NCBI GenBank assembly: GCA_031256795.1
Contig: JAIRPW010000032.1
Location: forward strand, 1 to 64,000
DNA length: 64,000 nucleotides
Reading direction: 5' to 3'
Origin: Zoogloeaceae bacterium
GTDB lineage: Bacteria > Pseudomonadota > Gammaproteobacteria > Burkholderiales > Rhodocyclaceae
Part shown: piece by piece, positions 11,188 to 20,545 of the stretch
Layout of the letters: each line of letters starts with the position of its first letter
How positions within the stretch are numbered: the first letter of the stretch is position 1
The notes under the pieces: generated by a model
What the model was told of the DNA's origin: nothing
What the model saw: the letters and a program-made list of their open reading frames with translations, nothing else
Databases searched by the model: none
Translations under genes and position numbers: made by a program

Positions 11188-12611
11188 TCACTCACTCCTA
11201 ATAGTTCATCAATTTTCTGTTGGCTCATTGTGCTTTGATATTTCTTGCCAAGTCTCTGCAAGGTTGCCATCGTGGGATATTTCATGTTCTTCAAGTCGGT
11301 GGCATTGACTTGAGTGTGTCCAGAAAATACCCTGAAGTAACCATCAAGAAGAGTGGAGTTCAAGAAGCAAGCCAAGCCCATAGCTGTAACTTCATCAAAG
11401 CCATGCTTCTTCACATGGAACACATTCCAGCAGTTATCAAAGCCAATCCACTTCTTGTCAATTTCAGCAGGATTGATGATGTAGGCAACGACTCGCCGCT
11501 TTTCTTCTTTGGCTGAAAACCTTCTGACAATCACATAGAAGCCACTGTTTGGCATGAGCCATTTTTGAGAGTCAGGAGCAACCCTGATGGCATTGGGCTT
11601 CTTGTGTTCCTTTGGATACTGAAACTGCCTATCTACAAAGTGATGCGGGTAAAGCAATGGAACTGAATCAGCGGTTGGATTCTTTTCCAAATACTCAGTC
11701 ATCCGATGGGACACAACAGGGCCAGTGCTAACACCTATACCAAGGTCAGAAAGAGAGGCTGAAAACAGTGGGTTGTTCTCGTTGACTTCTTCACCAGTTG
11801 GAATGTGAATGAAGACTTCCGCATCATTGGGTTTGACCACTTCAGCAAAGGCTACCGATTTCGTTTGGTAGTCATGGAATTCATGATCGGTGGATTGAGA
11901 AATTTCAACCGCACCTTGCTTCTTACCCTTGGTGACTTTAAAAATAATGTTCTCTTGCAGAACTTCATCATCCTTGAAAGCTTTATTTCGGCTTTCAAAG
12001 ACATGGATGTGTTCAATTGAACACTCCTTGAGCATCATTTCTCTGAAGGGCTTGTAATAAGGTCCATTGCAGAAGGAACGAGGAATGATGATGACAATCT
12101 GCCCGCCTTTCTCCATCAACAAAATGCTGAGTGCAAAAAAAGCTGTGTAGAGATTGACTGTTTCAACCCCTACTTTTCTGAGTTCTTGCCTATGCTCTGA
12201 ACTGCTGCTGATTTTCTTGTAAGGCGGGTTGATGATGGCATGTGTGTATCGCTCACCACTGCCCGAACGAATATTTTCGACCGCACCAAAAATGAAATCT
12301 TGAGCATGGATGGAGAAATTTACTCCAACCATTTGCATGTTCTTCTCTAGCTGCTCTTGCATGATTGGATCAATTTCCCACTGATCCACCAATGCAACCT
12401 TCTTCAGCACCTTGATTGCAGAGATTGAAAGCGACCCAATGCCAGCCCCACAGTCAAGGAGCTTTGCATTTTTGGTGTTCTTATCAAAGAGACTTGCCAT
12501 GTAGTCAGCAATGACCGTGGCAGTCATGAACTGACCAAGCTTAGACTTGTTTTTCTGGTCAAGCCTACCGTTGACCTCAAGCCGAACTTTATCAAGTGTT
12601 TCAGTATTCAT
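11184..12611 (-). CDS. N6-adenine DNA methyltransferase of the BsuBI/PstI-type R-M system
   Basis: 475 aa. Motif I LLDCGAGIGSLSISA, motif IV INPPYKKI. ATG directly follows the rarA TAA. Confidence 0.88.
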   Translation of the reverse strand: MNTETLDKVRLEVNGRLDQKNKSKLGQFMTATVIADYMASLFDKNTKNAKLLDCGAGIGSLSISAIKVLKKVALVDQWEIDPIMQEQLEKNMQMVGVNFSIHAQDFIFGAVENIRSGSGERYTHAIINPPYKKISSSSEHRQELRKVGVETVNLYTAFFALSILLMEKGGQIVIIIPRSFCNGPYYKPFREMMLKECSIEHIHVFESRNKAFKDDEVLQENIIFKVTKGKKQGAVEISQSTDHEFHDYQTKSVAFAEVVKPNDAEVFIHIPTGEEVNENNPLFSASLSDLGIGVSTGPVVSHRMTEYLEKNPTADSVPLLYPHHFVDRQFQYPKEHKKPNAIRVAPDSQKWLMPNSGFYVIVRRFSAKEEKRRVVAYIINPAEIDKKWIGFDNCWNVFHVKKHGFDEVTAMGLACFLNSTLLDGYFRVFSGHTQVNATDLKNMKYPTMATLQRLGKKYQSTMSQQKIDELLGVSE

Positions 12612-13919
12612 TTATTCTTTCCCCGCTTCTTCATCCCACTTCTTCAGCAGAGCGAGCTTTTCACCAATCTTGATTTCCAACCCTCTAGGAGCTGGCTGAT
12701 ACCAACCTGGCTCTTCTATGCCGTCAGGGAGATAATTTTCCCCAGCAGCATAAGCATTGGGTTCATCATGAGCATATCGGTATTCATGCCCATAGCCCAG
12801 TTCCTTCATCAGCTTTGTTGGAGCATTGCGAAGGTGAACAGGAACTTCCCTAGACTTATCCTGCTTCACAAAGGCACGAGCTTGGTTGTATGCCATATAT
12901 CCAGCATTGCTCTTGGCAGCTACAGCAAGATAGATAACCGCTTGACCAAGGGCTAGTTCACCTTCAGGACTTCCCAGCCGCTCAAAGGTCAAGGCTGCAT
13001 CGTTGGCTATCTGCATGGCTCTTGGGTCAGCAAGGCCAATGTCTTCCCAAGCCATGCGAACAATTCTTCTGGATAGATACCTTGGATCGGCACCACCATC
13101 CAGCATTCTTGTTAGCCAGTAAAGGGCTGCATCAGGGTTGGAGCCACGAACGGACTTGTGCAAAGCTGAAATCTGGTCATAGAAATTATCACCACCTTTG
13201 TCAAATCTTCTGCTGTTCAGGGTTAGTGCATTCTGGATGAATTCACTATCAACCTTCTGAACACCAGCAGCACCAGCAGCGGTTTTGCATTGCTCCAGCA
13301 GGTTCAAGAACCTTCTTGCATCACCGTCTGCATAGCCAATGATTGTTTCAACAGCCAAGTCTTCAAACTGCAAGTCACCAAGGGCACCTTCTTCTTGCAC
13401 TCGCTTCAAGAGCAGCTTCAATTCTTCTTCTGTCAGTGACTTCAGCACATAGACCTGAGCACGAGACAGCAGAGCCGAGTTCACTTCAAAAGAAGGGTTC
13501 TCAGTGGTGGCACCAATGAAGGTGACTAGGCCACTTTCTGCATAGGGAAGAAGCGCATCTTGTTGGGACTTATTGAACCTGTGAATTTCATCCACGAACA
13601 AGATAGTGTGCTTGCCCATAGACAGGTTCTGCTGTGCCTGCTCCATAGCAGCACGGATGTCTTTGACACCAGAGAACACCGCAGACAGTGCAATGAACTC
13701 GCACTTGAAGGCTGTGGCTGTGAGGCGTGCCAAGGTGGTCTTGCCTACACCTGGTGGCCCCCAGAAGATCATGGAGTGGGGCTTGCCTGACTGGAAGGCT
13801 AGTCTCAAAGGCTTACCTTCACCCAACAAGTGAGACTGACCAATGACCTCATCCAGAGTCTTGGGCCGCAGTGCTTCAGCCAGTGGTGCAGTAGGCTCTT
13901 GTGCGAACAAATCAGCCAT
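12612..13919 (-). CDS. rarA: RarA/MgsA AAA+ ATPase, island-borne intact copy
   Basis: 435 aa. FWGPPGVGKTTLA Walker A, ILFVDEIHRFNKSQQDALLP Walker B, full C-terminal clamp-loader-like region through GLEIKIGEKLALLKKW. Confidence 0.95.
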   Translation of the reverse strand: MADLFAQEPTAPLAEALRPKTLDEVIGQSHLLGEGKPLRLAFQSGKPHSMIFWGPPGVGKTTLARLTATAFKCEFIALSAVFSGVKDIRAAMEQAQQNLSMGKHTILFVDEIHRFNKSQQDALLPYAESGLVTFIGATTENPSFEVNSALLSRAQVYVLKSLTEEELKLLLKRVQEEGALGDLQFEDLAVETIIGYADGDARRFLNLLEQCKTAAGAAGVQKVDSEFIQNALTLNSRRFDKGGDNFYDQISALHKSVRGSNPDAALYWLTRMLDGGADPRYLSRRIVRMAWEDIGLADPRAMQIANDAALTFERLGSPEGELALGQAVIYLAVAAKSNAGYMAYNQARAFVKQDKSREVPVHLRNAPTKLMKELGYGHEYRYAHDEPNAYAAGENYLPDGIEEPGWYQPAPRGLEIKIGEKLALLKKWDEEAGKE

Positions 13920-14370
13920 GCTTCACCCCCTCAGAACAATGGGGAAGCCCAAAAATATGCACAATGACTCTTCTAAGTCTTTGATTTATAAAGTGCTTGA
14001 CAGCTTTGTTGAACCGGTGCGCCTCATCCACAAAAAGCAGGGTGCGGCGTCCGCGCGCCTGATTGTCTTCCGCCTGACGCACCGCCTCGCGGATTTCCTT
14101 GACGCCGGAAAAAACGGCGGAAAGCGCGAGGAATTCGCAGTCAAAGCCCCGCGCCATGAGCCGCGCCAGCGTGGTTTTGCCCACGCCCGGCGGCCCCCAG
14201 AAAATCATGGAATGCGGCTGCCGCGCCGCGAACGCGAGATACAGCGGCTTTCCCTCCCCCAGCAGATGACGCTGTCCCACGACTTCGTCCAGCGTGACCG
14301 GGCGCAGCCGTTCCGCCAGCGGCGCGCCCGCGCGGAGGTTTGCTTCAGCGGAAAAAAGGTCGGCGGGCAT
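13912..14370 (-). pseudogene. rarA: 5' fragment of native rarA
   Basis: MPADLFSAEANLRAGAPLAERLRPVTLDEVVGQRHLLGEGKPL...FWGPPGVGKTTLARL...LLFVDEAHRFNKA, then non-homologous VKHFINQRLRRVIVHIFGLPHCSEGVKHG*. Residual ORF of 152 aa. Confidence 0.92.
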
Positions 14371-14405
14371 GGCGGAATAAAAAGATTCTGTCCAAAAAAA
14401 GGGGG

Positions 14406-14797
14406 GAAGCCGTCCGATAAGCCGGGTTCTGTGCGGGGTTGCCCCCTGGCAGCCATTCCTCTGGGCCTTGCGTTGCCGCAAGGCTCAAGCGGCTTACCCG
14501 GAGCGGCGCGGGCCGCGTCATATGCTCCTGTTTAGCCTTGCTTCGGATGGGGCTTGCCGTGCCGATTCTGTCACCAGAATCGCGGTAGGCTCTTACCCTG
14601 CCGTTTCACCCTTGCCTGATCTTCTCACGAAGCCATCGGCGGTTTATTTTCTGTTGCGCTTTCCGTCGCCTTGGGTTTCGCGGACCTGCCGCGAAACTTA
14701 TAACGCCTGGCCGTTAGCCAGCATCCTGCCCTGCGAAGCCCGGACTTTCCTCCCCCCGCCGGATTTCCGGCGGACAGCGGCTGCCTGGACGACTTCC
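14406..14797 (-). ncRNA. rnpB: RNase P RNA (bacterial class A)
   Basis: Minus strand contains GGGGGGAGGAAAGTCCGGGCTTC, GGGCAGGATGCTGGCTAACGGCCAG, GGTGAAACGGCAGGGTAAGAGCCTACCGC and 3' CAGAACCCGGCTTATCGG, then CCCCCCTTTTTTT. Confidence 0.93.
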
Positions 14798-15150
14798 GGC
14801 GCGCATTATACGCCGCGCCCCGGCAGAACAGGCGTAGCGGCGCGACCATCCAGACTTTCGGGCAGAACGGCTGTTCTGGATTGCTCCGCCTGCAAGAACG
14901 GGCGTTGGCTTGTCTTGACTTTTCACATTCCGCCACAACAATTTCCGCAAGCAAGCTAAAGCGTAAGCCGCTTTCCGGTTCCAATTCCCCGCTTCACTTC
15001 CCGCCATTTCCCCGCCGCGCGTTGACGCTCTTTTTTTCTCCCGCTGGAATCACCGCGCCGCCCGCCTGTCGGTCGACAGGTCAGGCGCGAAATCTGGCGG
15101 CACAAGCCGCCGACCGAGCTCCCCACGAAACGCAATCTCGTAGGGCGGGA

Positions 15151-15186
15151 GCAAGCCGCATCGGTATATACCGATGCATTGCTTGC
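15151..15186. repeat. Extended palindrome
   Basis: GCAAGC-c-GCATCGGTAT|ATACCGATGC-att-GCTTGC: 20 bp perfect core (15158-15177) plus 6 bp outer arms. Confidence 0.85.
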
Positions 15187-15563
15187 TAAACATCCTTAAC
15201 AAAAACTATCAGATACAGGACGTCTATAGCGCAAAACTCTCCACTGGCGAAAAAGTGAAGTTTGAGGACGCGGATTCCACGCGCGTAAGACTCGGCGGAC
15301 GTTTTTCCTACGCAGTGAACGAGCGCCTCACCCCCTACGCCGGGCTGGCCTGGGAGCACGAGTTCGACGGCAAGGCGAAAGCCAGAACCAACGGCTACGA
15401 CATTGACGCGCCGAAACTGAAAGGCGATACGGGCATAGCGGAATTCGGCCTCGTCCTCAAACCTGCCGCGACCTCGCCGCTCTCGCTGGACCTGGGCGTA
15501 CAAGGCTACGCCGGTCGGCGCGAAGGCGTCACGGGAAATCTGCGCGTGCAATACGAGTTCTGA
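15174..15563 (+). pseudogene. C-terminal autotransporter beta-barrel fragment
   Basis: RLGGRFSYAVNERLTPYAGLAWEHEFDGKAKARTNGYDIDAPKLKGDTG...LDLGVQGYAGRREGVTGNLRVQYEF; terminal aromatic F; no passenger domain or signal peptide. Confidence 0.8.
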
Positions 15564-15816
15564 CGCGCAACAAAACCGCAGGGGCAGATACCTCGGCACA
15601 TTGCAGGGGAACAGAGCGGCGCGCCGTTCCCATGCGCAAAAACCAGGGCAAACGCACCTATGAACCGTTGGCTTATCCAGGGTTTACCCAAAAACGCACA
15701 AGAGCAGAGCGCGCAAGACTTATTCCATTAAAGCATATAGAAATTATTTTTTATTTGTTTGAAGTCTAAGTAATTTGCGGGAAACTGCGTTTGTCATTTC
15801 AAACAGGAGCTTTCCC

Positions 15817-16896
15817 ATGTCACGCAGAATAGAAAAACAGGCCGCGCTCTCCGAGACTTTCAACCCAGGACGGCGGAAACTGCTGGCGGCGGCGGGCTCG
15901 GTCGCTCTGGCCGCGCCTTTGGCAGGTTTGGGCGGCTACGCCTGGGCGCAAACAAAACCGCCCCTGGCGCAGAAAACAAAACTTACGTTCGCGTGGAGTC
16001 AGGTTTCTTTCTGCCTGACCCCTGTCCCTGTGGCGCTGGAAACCGGCATCTTCGAGAAAAACGGACTGGACGTCGCCCTCATCAACTACTCCGGTTCCAA
16101 CGATCAGTTGCTGGAATCGCTGGCGACAGGCAAGGCGGACGCGGCGATCGGAATGATTCACCGCTGGCTAAAACCGCTGGAATCCGGCTTTGACGTCAAA
16201 ATCATCGCCAGCGCGCACGGCGGCTGCGTGCGGCTGATGGCCTACAAGCCGACAGGCATTACCAAAATTGCGCAGCTGCGCGGAAAATCCATCGGCGTAC
16301 CAGACCTGGCGCAGCCCGCCAAACATTTTTTCAGCGTCTACCTGAAAAAACATGGCATTGACCCCGACAAAGACATTACCTGGAAAGCCTATCAGGCGGA
16401 CTTGCTGGGACTGGCGGCAGAAAAGGGAGAAATTGACGCCATTGCCTACAGCGATCCCACGCTTTTCCGCATTGAGCGCGACAGCAAGGCGGGCTATGTG
16501 CATCTCGCCACCAATACCGATCCCCCGTATGACGACAAAATGTGCTGCGTCGTCGGCGTGGGCGGCCACCTGATCAAGAACAACTGCCCCGCCGCCGCGG
16601 CCCTGGCGCGCTCCCTGATGGAAGCCTACGATTGGACAAACGCGCACCGGGAAGAAGGCGCGAAAATTTTCCGAAAATACGCCGCCAATTTGTCCGTGGA
16701 AGATCTACAGATTCTCTACAAGCAGCTCACGATGCATGTGCATCCCATGCAGACAAAGCTGCGCGATCAGATCGTGTTTTTCGCCAAAGACTTCAAGGAA
16801 TTGGGCGTTCTGAAAGCCAGCACCGATCCGGTGAAATTCGCAAACCACGTCTATTACGACGTACTGCCCGAAGTGTGCGCCTCGCCGCGCGCGTAA
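15817..16896 (+). CDS. NMT1/SsuA-like ABC-type substrate-binding protein with Tat-like signal
   Basis: GRRKLLAAAGSVALAAPLAGLGGYAWAQ signal; LTFAWSQVSFCLTPVPVALETGIFEKNGLDVALINYSGSNDQLLESLATGKADAAIGM. Confidence 0.8.
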   Translation: MSRRIEKQAALSETFNPGRRKLLAAAGSVALAAPLAGLGGYAWAQTKPPLAQKTKLTFAWSQVSFCLTPVPVALETGIFEKNGLDVALINYSGSNDQLLESLATGKADAAIGMIHRWLKPLESGFDVKIIASAHGGCVRLMAYKPTGITKIAQLRGKSIGVPDLAQPAKHFFSVYLKKHGIDPDKDITWKAYQADLLGLAAEKGEIDAIAYSDPTLFRIERDSKAGYVHLATNTDPPYDDKMCCVVGVGGHLIKNNCPAAAALARSLMEAYDWTNAHREEGAKIFRKYAANLSVEDLQILYKQLTMHVHPMQTKLRDQIVFFAKDFKELGVLKASTDPVKFANHVYYDVLPEVCASPRA

Positions 16897-16987
16897 CCCG
16901 CCCGAAAGTTTTACGGATCCGCTTTTTCCTTTGCGCGCCGATTTTCGCGCCGCAACGCGCGGAAACCGGCGGAGGAGAAGTTCTTGT

Positions 16988-18589
16988 ATGGAAACATTTG
17001 ACTACGTCATCATTGGCGCGGGCAGCGCGGGCTGCGTGCTGGCGAACCGCCTGTCCGCAGACGGACGTTACCGGGTTGCCCTGATTGAGGCGGGCGGCGA
17101 AGGTCGGCATCCTTCCTTTCATATCCCGGTGGGCTATGTCTGGAACCGCGCGCATCCGCGCGGCAACTGGCTGTACCGCACGCAGCCGGAAGCCTCTTCC
17201 GGAAACCGCGAAATTCTCTGGCCGCGCGGCAAAGTGCTGGGCGGCTCCAGCGCCATCAATGGTCTGCTTTATATCCGCGGGCAAGCGCGGGATTACGACG
17301 AATGGCGCGATCTGGGAAATCCGGGCTGGGGATTTGCGGATGTTCTGCCCTGGTTCCGCCTTGCCGAAGATCAGGCGCGCGGCGCGGATGCGTGGCATGG
17401 CGCGGACGGACCTCTCACGGTCAGCGATTCCGCCGTTCGGCATCCGTTATGCGACGCCTGGCTCTCCGCCTCCGCCGAAGCGGGCATTCCTCTGCGCGAT
17501 GATTTCAACCGCGAAACGCAGGAAGGCGCGGGCTATTTTCAGGTCACGGTCAAAAACGGCGTTCGCGCGAGTACGGCAAACGCTTATCTGCGTCCGGCAA
17601 AAAACCGCGCCAATCTGCGGATTCTGACCAAGGCGCGCGCCATTCGGCTGCTTTTTGCGGAAGGTCGGGCAGCGGGCGTTCTCCTCCGAAAAAACGGGCG
17701 GGAAGAGATTGTCCGCGCGGGGCGGGAAATTCTTCTGTGCGCGGGAGCGATTGGTTCGCCCGCCCTGCTGCAGCATTCGGGAATCGGCGACGCGGAACGT
17801 CTGCGCCAGCTTGGAATTCCGGTGCAGGCAGACTTGCCGGGCGTCGGGCGCAATTTGCAGGATCATTACATGGCAAGCCTCGCCTATCGCGTAAAAGGCG
17901 TGACTTCCTTTAACGAGGAAACGCGCGGCTGGCGCGCCGTGCGCGAGGGACTGCGCTACATTTTCCTTCGCAAGGGTTTGCTTACGGCAAGCGCCTCGCA
18001 AGTCAACGCTTTTTTGCCTACCCGGAAAAATCCCGAACATCCCGACATTCAATTCCATGTCCTGCCCGGCACGTTCAATTTTGAGACCGGCGAGGTAGAG
18101 CGCGAACCCGGCTTGACTTGCGGCGTATGTCAGCTCCGCCCGGAAAGCCGAGGCACGGTTTTGGTCGACGCCCCCGATCCGCTGGCCGCGCCGCCAATCC
18201 GCCCAGGGTATCTCACCGCCGGGAATGACTGCGCGGCGCTTGTGGAAGGATTGCGTTCCGCCCGGAAAGTAGCCGCGCAGCCCGCGCTGTCCCGTTTTCT
18301 CGCGGCGGAAACCCAGCCCGGAGAACAAGCGACAGACGACGCGGATTTGCTCGCCTTCGCCCGCGAAAGCGGCAAAACGCTGTATCACCCCGTCGGCACC
18401 TGCAAAATGGGCGCGGCGCGGGACAAAAACGCCGTAGTCGGCAGCGATCTGAAAGCGCACGGAGTACGCGGGCTGCGCGTCGCGGACGCTTCCATCATGC
18501 CTACGCTGATTTCTGGAAACACCAACGCGCCAACCATCATGATCGCCGAAAAAGCGGCGGACATGATTTTGCGGGACGCGCGCTCGTAA
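16988..18589 (+). CDS. GMC-family FAD oxidoreductase (choline/alcohol dehydrogenase-like)
   Basis: METFDYVIIGAGSAGCVLANRLSADGRYRVALIEAGG; GKVLGGSSAINGLLYIRG; C-terminal HPVGTCKMG...ASIMPTLISGNTNAPTIMIAEKAADMI. Confidence 0.93.
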   Translation: METFDYVIIGAGSAGCVLANRLSADGRYRVALIEAGGEGRHPSFHIPVGYVWNRAHPRGNWLYRTQPEASSGNREILWPRGKVLGGSSAINGLLYIRGQARDYDEWRDLGNPGWGFADVLPWFRLAEDQARGADAWHGADGPLTVSDSAVRHPLCDAWLSASAEAGIPLRDDFNRETQEGAGYFQVTVKNGVRASTANAYLRPAKNRANLRILTKARAIRLLFAEGRAAGVLLRKNGREEIVRAGREILLCAGAIGSPALLQHSGIGDAERLRQLGIPVQADLPGVGRNLQDHYMASLAYRVKGVTSFNEETRGWRAVREGLRYIFLRKGLLTASASQVNAFLPTRKNPEHPDIQFHVLPGTFNFETGEVEREPGLTCGVCQLRPESRGTVLVDAPDPLAAPPIRPGYLTAGNDCAALVEGLRSARKVAAQPALSRFLAAETQPGEQATDDADLLAFARESGKTLYHPVGTCKMGAARDKNAVVGSDLKAHGVRGLRVADASIMPTLISGNTNAPTIMIAEKAADMILRDARS

Positions 18590-18623
18590 TTTCCGATCTC
18601 CCCGTTTCCGCAAAAGGATTCTC

Positions 18624-20033
18624 ATGAATATTGCCGTCGCCTCCGCCCCTCTTTCCCCCAGTCCGTTCGAGACGTTTGGCGTGGATACGCGCGATCCCGC
18701 CGAATACATCGCCGCGATCAATACGCTGCGCTGGGCAAGGCTGCAAAAGCAGATTCGCTATGTGTGGGAAAACCAGGATTACTATCGCCAGCGTTTCCTT
18801 GAGGCAGGCATACATTCCCCGGAGGAGATTCGTTCTCTGGATGACTTTCGCCGTCTGCCCGCGTTTATTGACAAGGCGCGGCACCGGGATTCCCAGGAGG
18901 AATCGCTCAAACGCTATGGGCATCCGCTGGGATTGCATCTTACCGCCGCGCCGGAAAAAGCGATTCATCTCGCGGCAACGTCAGGAACAACGGGAACCCC
19001 GACTTTCTATGTGTTCTCACGCAAAGACCTGGAATTAACCTACGCGATGCTGGGGCGGATTTTCCGGGTCGCGGGCATTCGTCCCGGCGATACCACATTC
19101 CACGCTTTCGGTTTATCGCTTTGGATTGCGGGCGTCACCTTTATTCAGGCGCTGGAGGCCTATGGCGCGCGCCCTGTCGCCGTGGGCGCGGAAGGCGGCG
19201 TCCCCAAAATTCTGCGCTATATCGAACTCACCCGCCCCAGCGCCCTGTTCGCTACGCCCTCCATGGTCAATCAACTGATTGAGCGCGCCCCGGATGAGAT
19301 TGGCAAGCCCGTCGGAGCGCTTGGCATTCAGCGTGTTGTCGTCTGCGGCGAGCCTGGCGGCAGTCAGCCGATTTTCCGCGCGCGGGTGCGCGAACATTAT
19401 GGCGCCCAGGTCTTCGACGTCACGGGCGGCGCGTGGGGAAACGCCACCGCCACCTGTGACTCGCGGGAGTCCTACGGTATGCACTATCTGACCGAAGATT
19501 ATTGCTTCCGCTACGACCTGATTGATCCGGAAAGCAAGCGTCCGCTGGAATTGCGCGACGGCGCGGTGGGCGAGGCAATCCATACGGGGCTGGAATGGGA
19601 GGCGTCCCCCGCGTTTCGCAACGCGACCGGCGACATTCTGCGTCTGCATGTCGGCGAATGCCCCGGCTGCGGACATTTCGGCGCGCGGATGGAAATCATC
19701 GGGCGCGCGGACGACATGCTGATGGTGAAAGGGGTCAAGGTCTACCCCGCCGCCTTGCAGAAAGTCGTTCACCAATTTCAACCGCGGCTCTCCGGGGAAT
19801 TGCGTATCCGGCTTGACGCGCCGCCGCCCAAGGTCAACCCGCCGCTGTGTCTGGCGGTAGAGGCGGGCGCGGACGTCCCGGAAGCCGCGTGGCCTGAACT
19901 GGCGCAATCTTTGTCGCGGCGCGTCCGGGAACTTTTATCCCTGCGCCCCGCCGTCACGGTGCTGCCCTTCGGAAGTCTGCCAAGAACCGGGGCCAAAACC
20001 AAGCTGATCGAGGTTCATCCCGCAACAAAGTAA
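18624..20033 (+). CDS. PaaK-like phenylacetate-CoA ligase family protein
   Basis: LAATSGTTGTPTFYVFSRKDLE; GRADDMLMVKGVKVYPAALQKVV; SLPRTGAKTKLIEVHP. Confidence 0.85.
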   Translation: MNIAVASAPLSPSPFETFGVDTRDPAEYIAAINTLRWARLQKQIRYVWENQDYYRQRFLEAGIHSPEEIRSLDDFRRLPAFIDKARHRDSQEESLKRYGHPLGLHLTAAPEKAIHLAATSGTTGTPTFYVFSRKDLELTYAMLGRIFRVAGIRPGDTTFHAFGLSLWIAGVTFIQALEAYGARPVAVGAEGGVPKILRYIELTRPSALFATPSMVNQLIERAPDEIGKPVGALGIQRVVVCGEPGGSQPIFRARVREHYGAQVFDVTGGAWGNATATCDSRESYGMHYLTEDYCFRYDLIDPESKRPLELRDGAVGEAIHTGLEWEASPAFRNATGDILRLHVGECPGCGHFGARMEIIGRADDMLMVKGVKVYPAALQKVVHQFQPRLSGELRIRLDAPPPKVNPPLCLAVEAGADVPEAAWPELAQSLSRRVRELLSLRPAVTVLPFGSLPRTGAKTKLIEVHPATK

Positions 20034-20044
20034 AGGAGAACAGG

Positions 20045-20530
20045 ATGCGTCATTTGATTACGGATATTTTCGCGGGACATTTATTCTGCGCCGCCGGCCT
20101 GGCGACCATGACCGCCGCCTTAAGGCATCCGGTCGGCTCCGCCATGCGCATGGGCGCGGGGATTTTTCCCCTGATTCTTGGGGGCTTGCTGGCGTTTTTC
20201 GGCCTGATCGTTTTTTCTCGCTCCGCTTTCCGGCTTTGCCGCCGCGGAAGTTTTTCGTTCGCCGTTTTGGCAAAAGCGTTCACGCGCGCTTTTTCCCTGC
20301 GGACGTTCTTTCCCGCAGTTTTGGTTGGCGCGGGAATGCTTGCCTTTGTCGGACTTTTGTCCGCATTCGGCTTCGTCTGCGCGGTTCTCGTCCTGGTGAT
20401 CGTGAGCGGCTTTGCGCACCACGAAGCGCGCTGGCGCGAAATATTGCCGTTAAGTCTGGGAATGGCGTTTTTTGGCGTCGGCGTTTTCGTGTGGGGGCTG
20501 AATCTCCCCCTGCGGGTACTGCCCATTTAG
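20045..20530 (+). CDS. Tripartite tricarboxylate transporter small membrane subunit TctB family
   Basis: 161 aa with four predicted TM stretches, immediately upstream of TctA. Confidence 0.85.
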   Translation: MRHLITDIFAGHLFCAAGLATMTAALRHPVGSAMRMGAGIFPLILGGLLAFFGLIVFSRSAFRLCRRGSFSFAVLAKAFTRAFSLRTFFPAVLVGAGMLAFVGLLSAFGFVCAVLVLVIVSGFAHHEARWREILPLSLGMAFFGVGVFVWGLNLPLRVLPI

Positions 20531-20545
20531 ACAGAAGCGCCGCCC

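Larger units (their letters stand above)
9346..14004. mobile_element. Plasmid-derived R-M/rarA island inserted into native rarA
   Basis: Visibly lower-GC block bounded on both sides by fragments of one rarA gene. Contains relaxase remnant, REase, MTase and an intact rarA. Boundaries estimated from where homology to rarA stops (a few bp uncertainty). Confidence 0.85.

Noticed and set aside
9346-14004. Transposon or integrase-type island
   Set aside because: No transposase/integrase gene, terminal inverted repeats, att duplication or target-site duplication seen at the junctions.
17447-18721. 424-aa reverse ORF opposite the GMC oxidoreductase
   Set aside because: Antisense artefact; sense frame has full GMC motifs.
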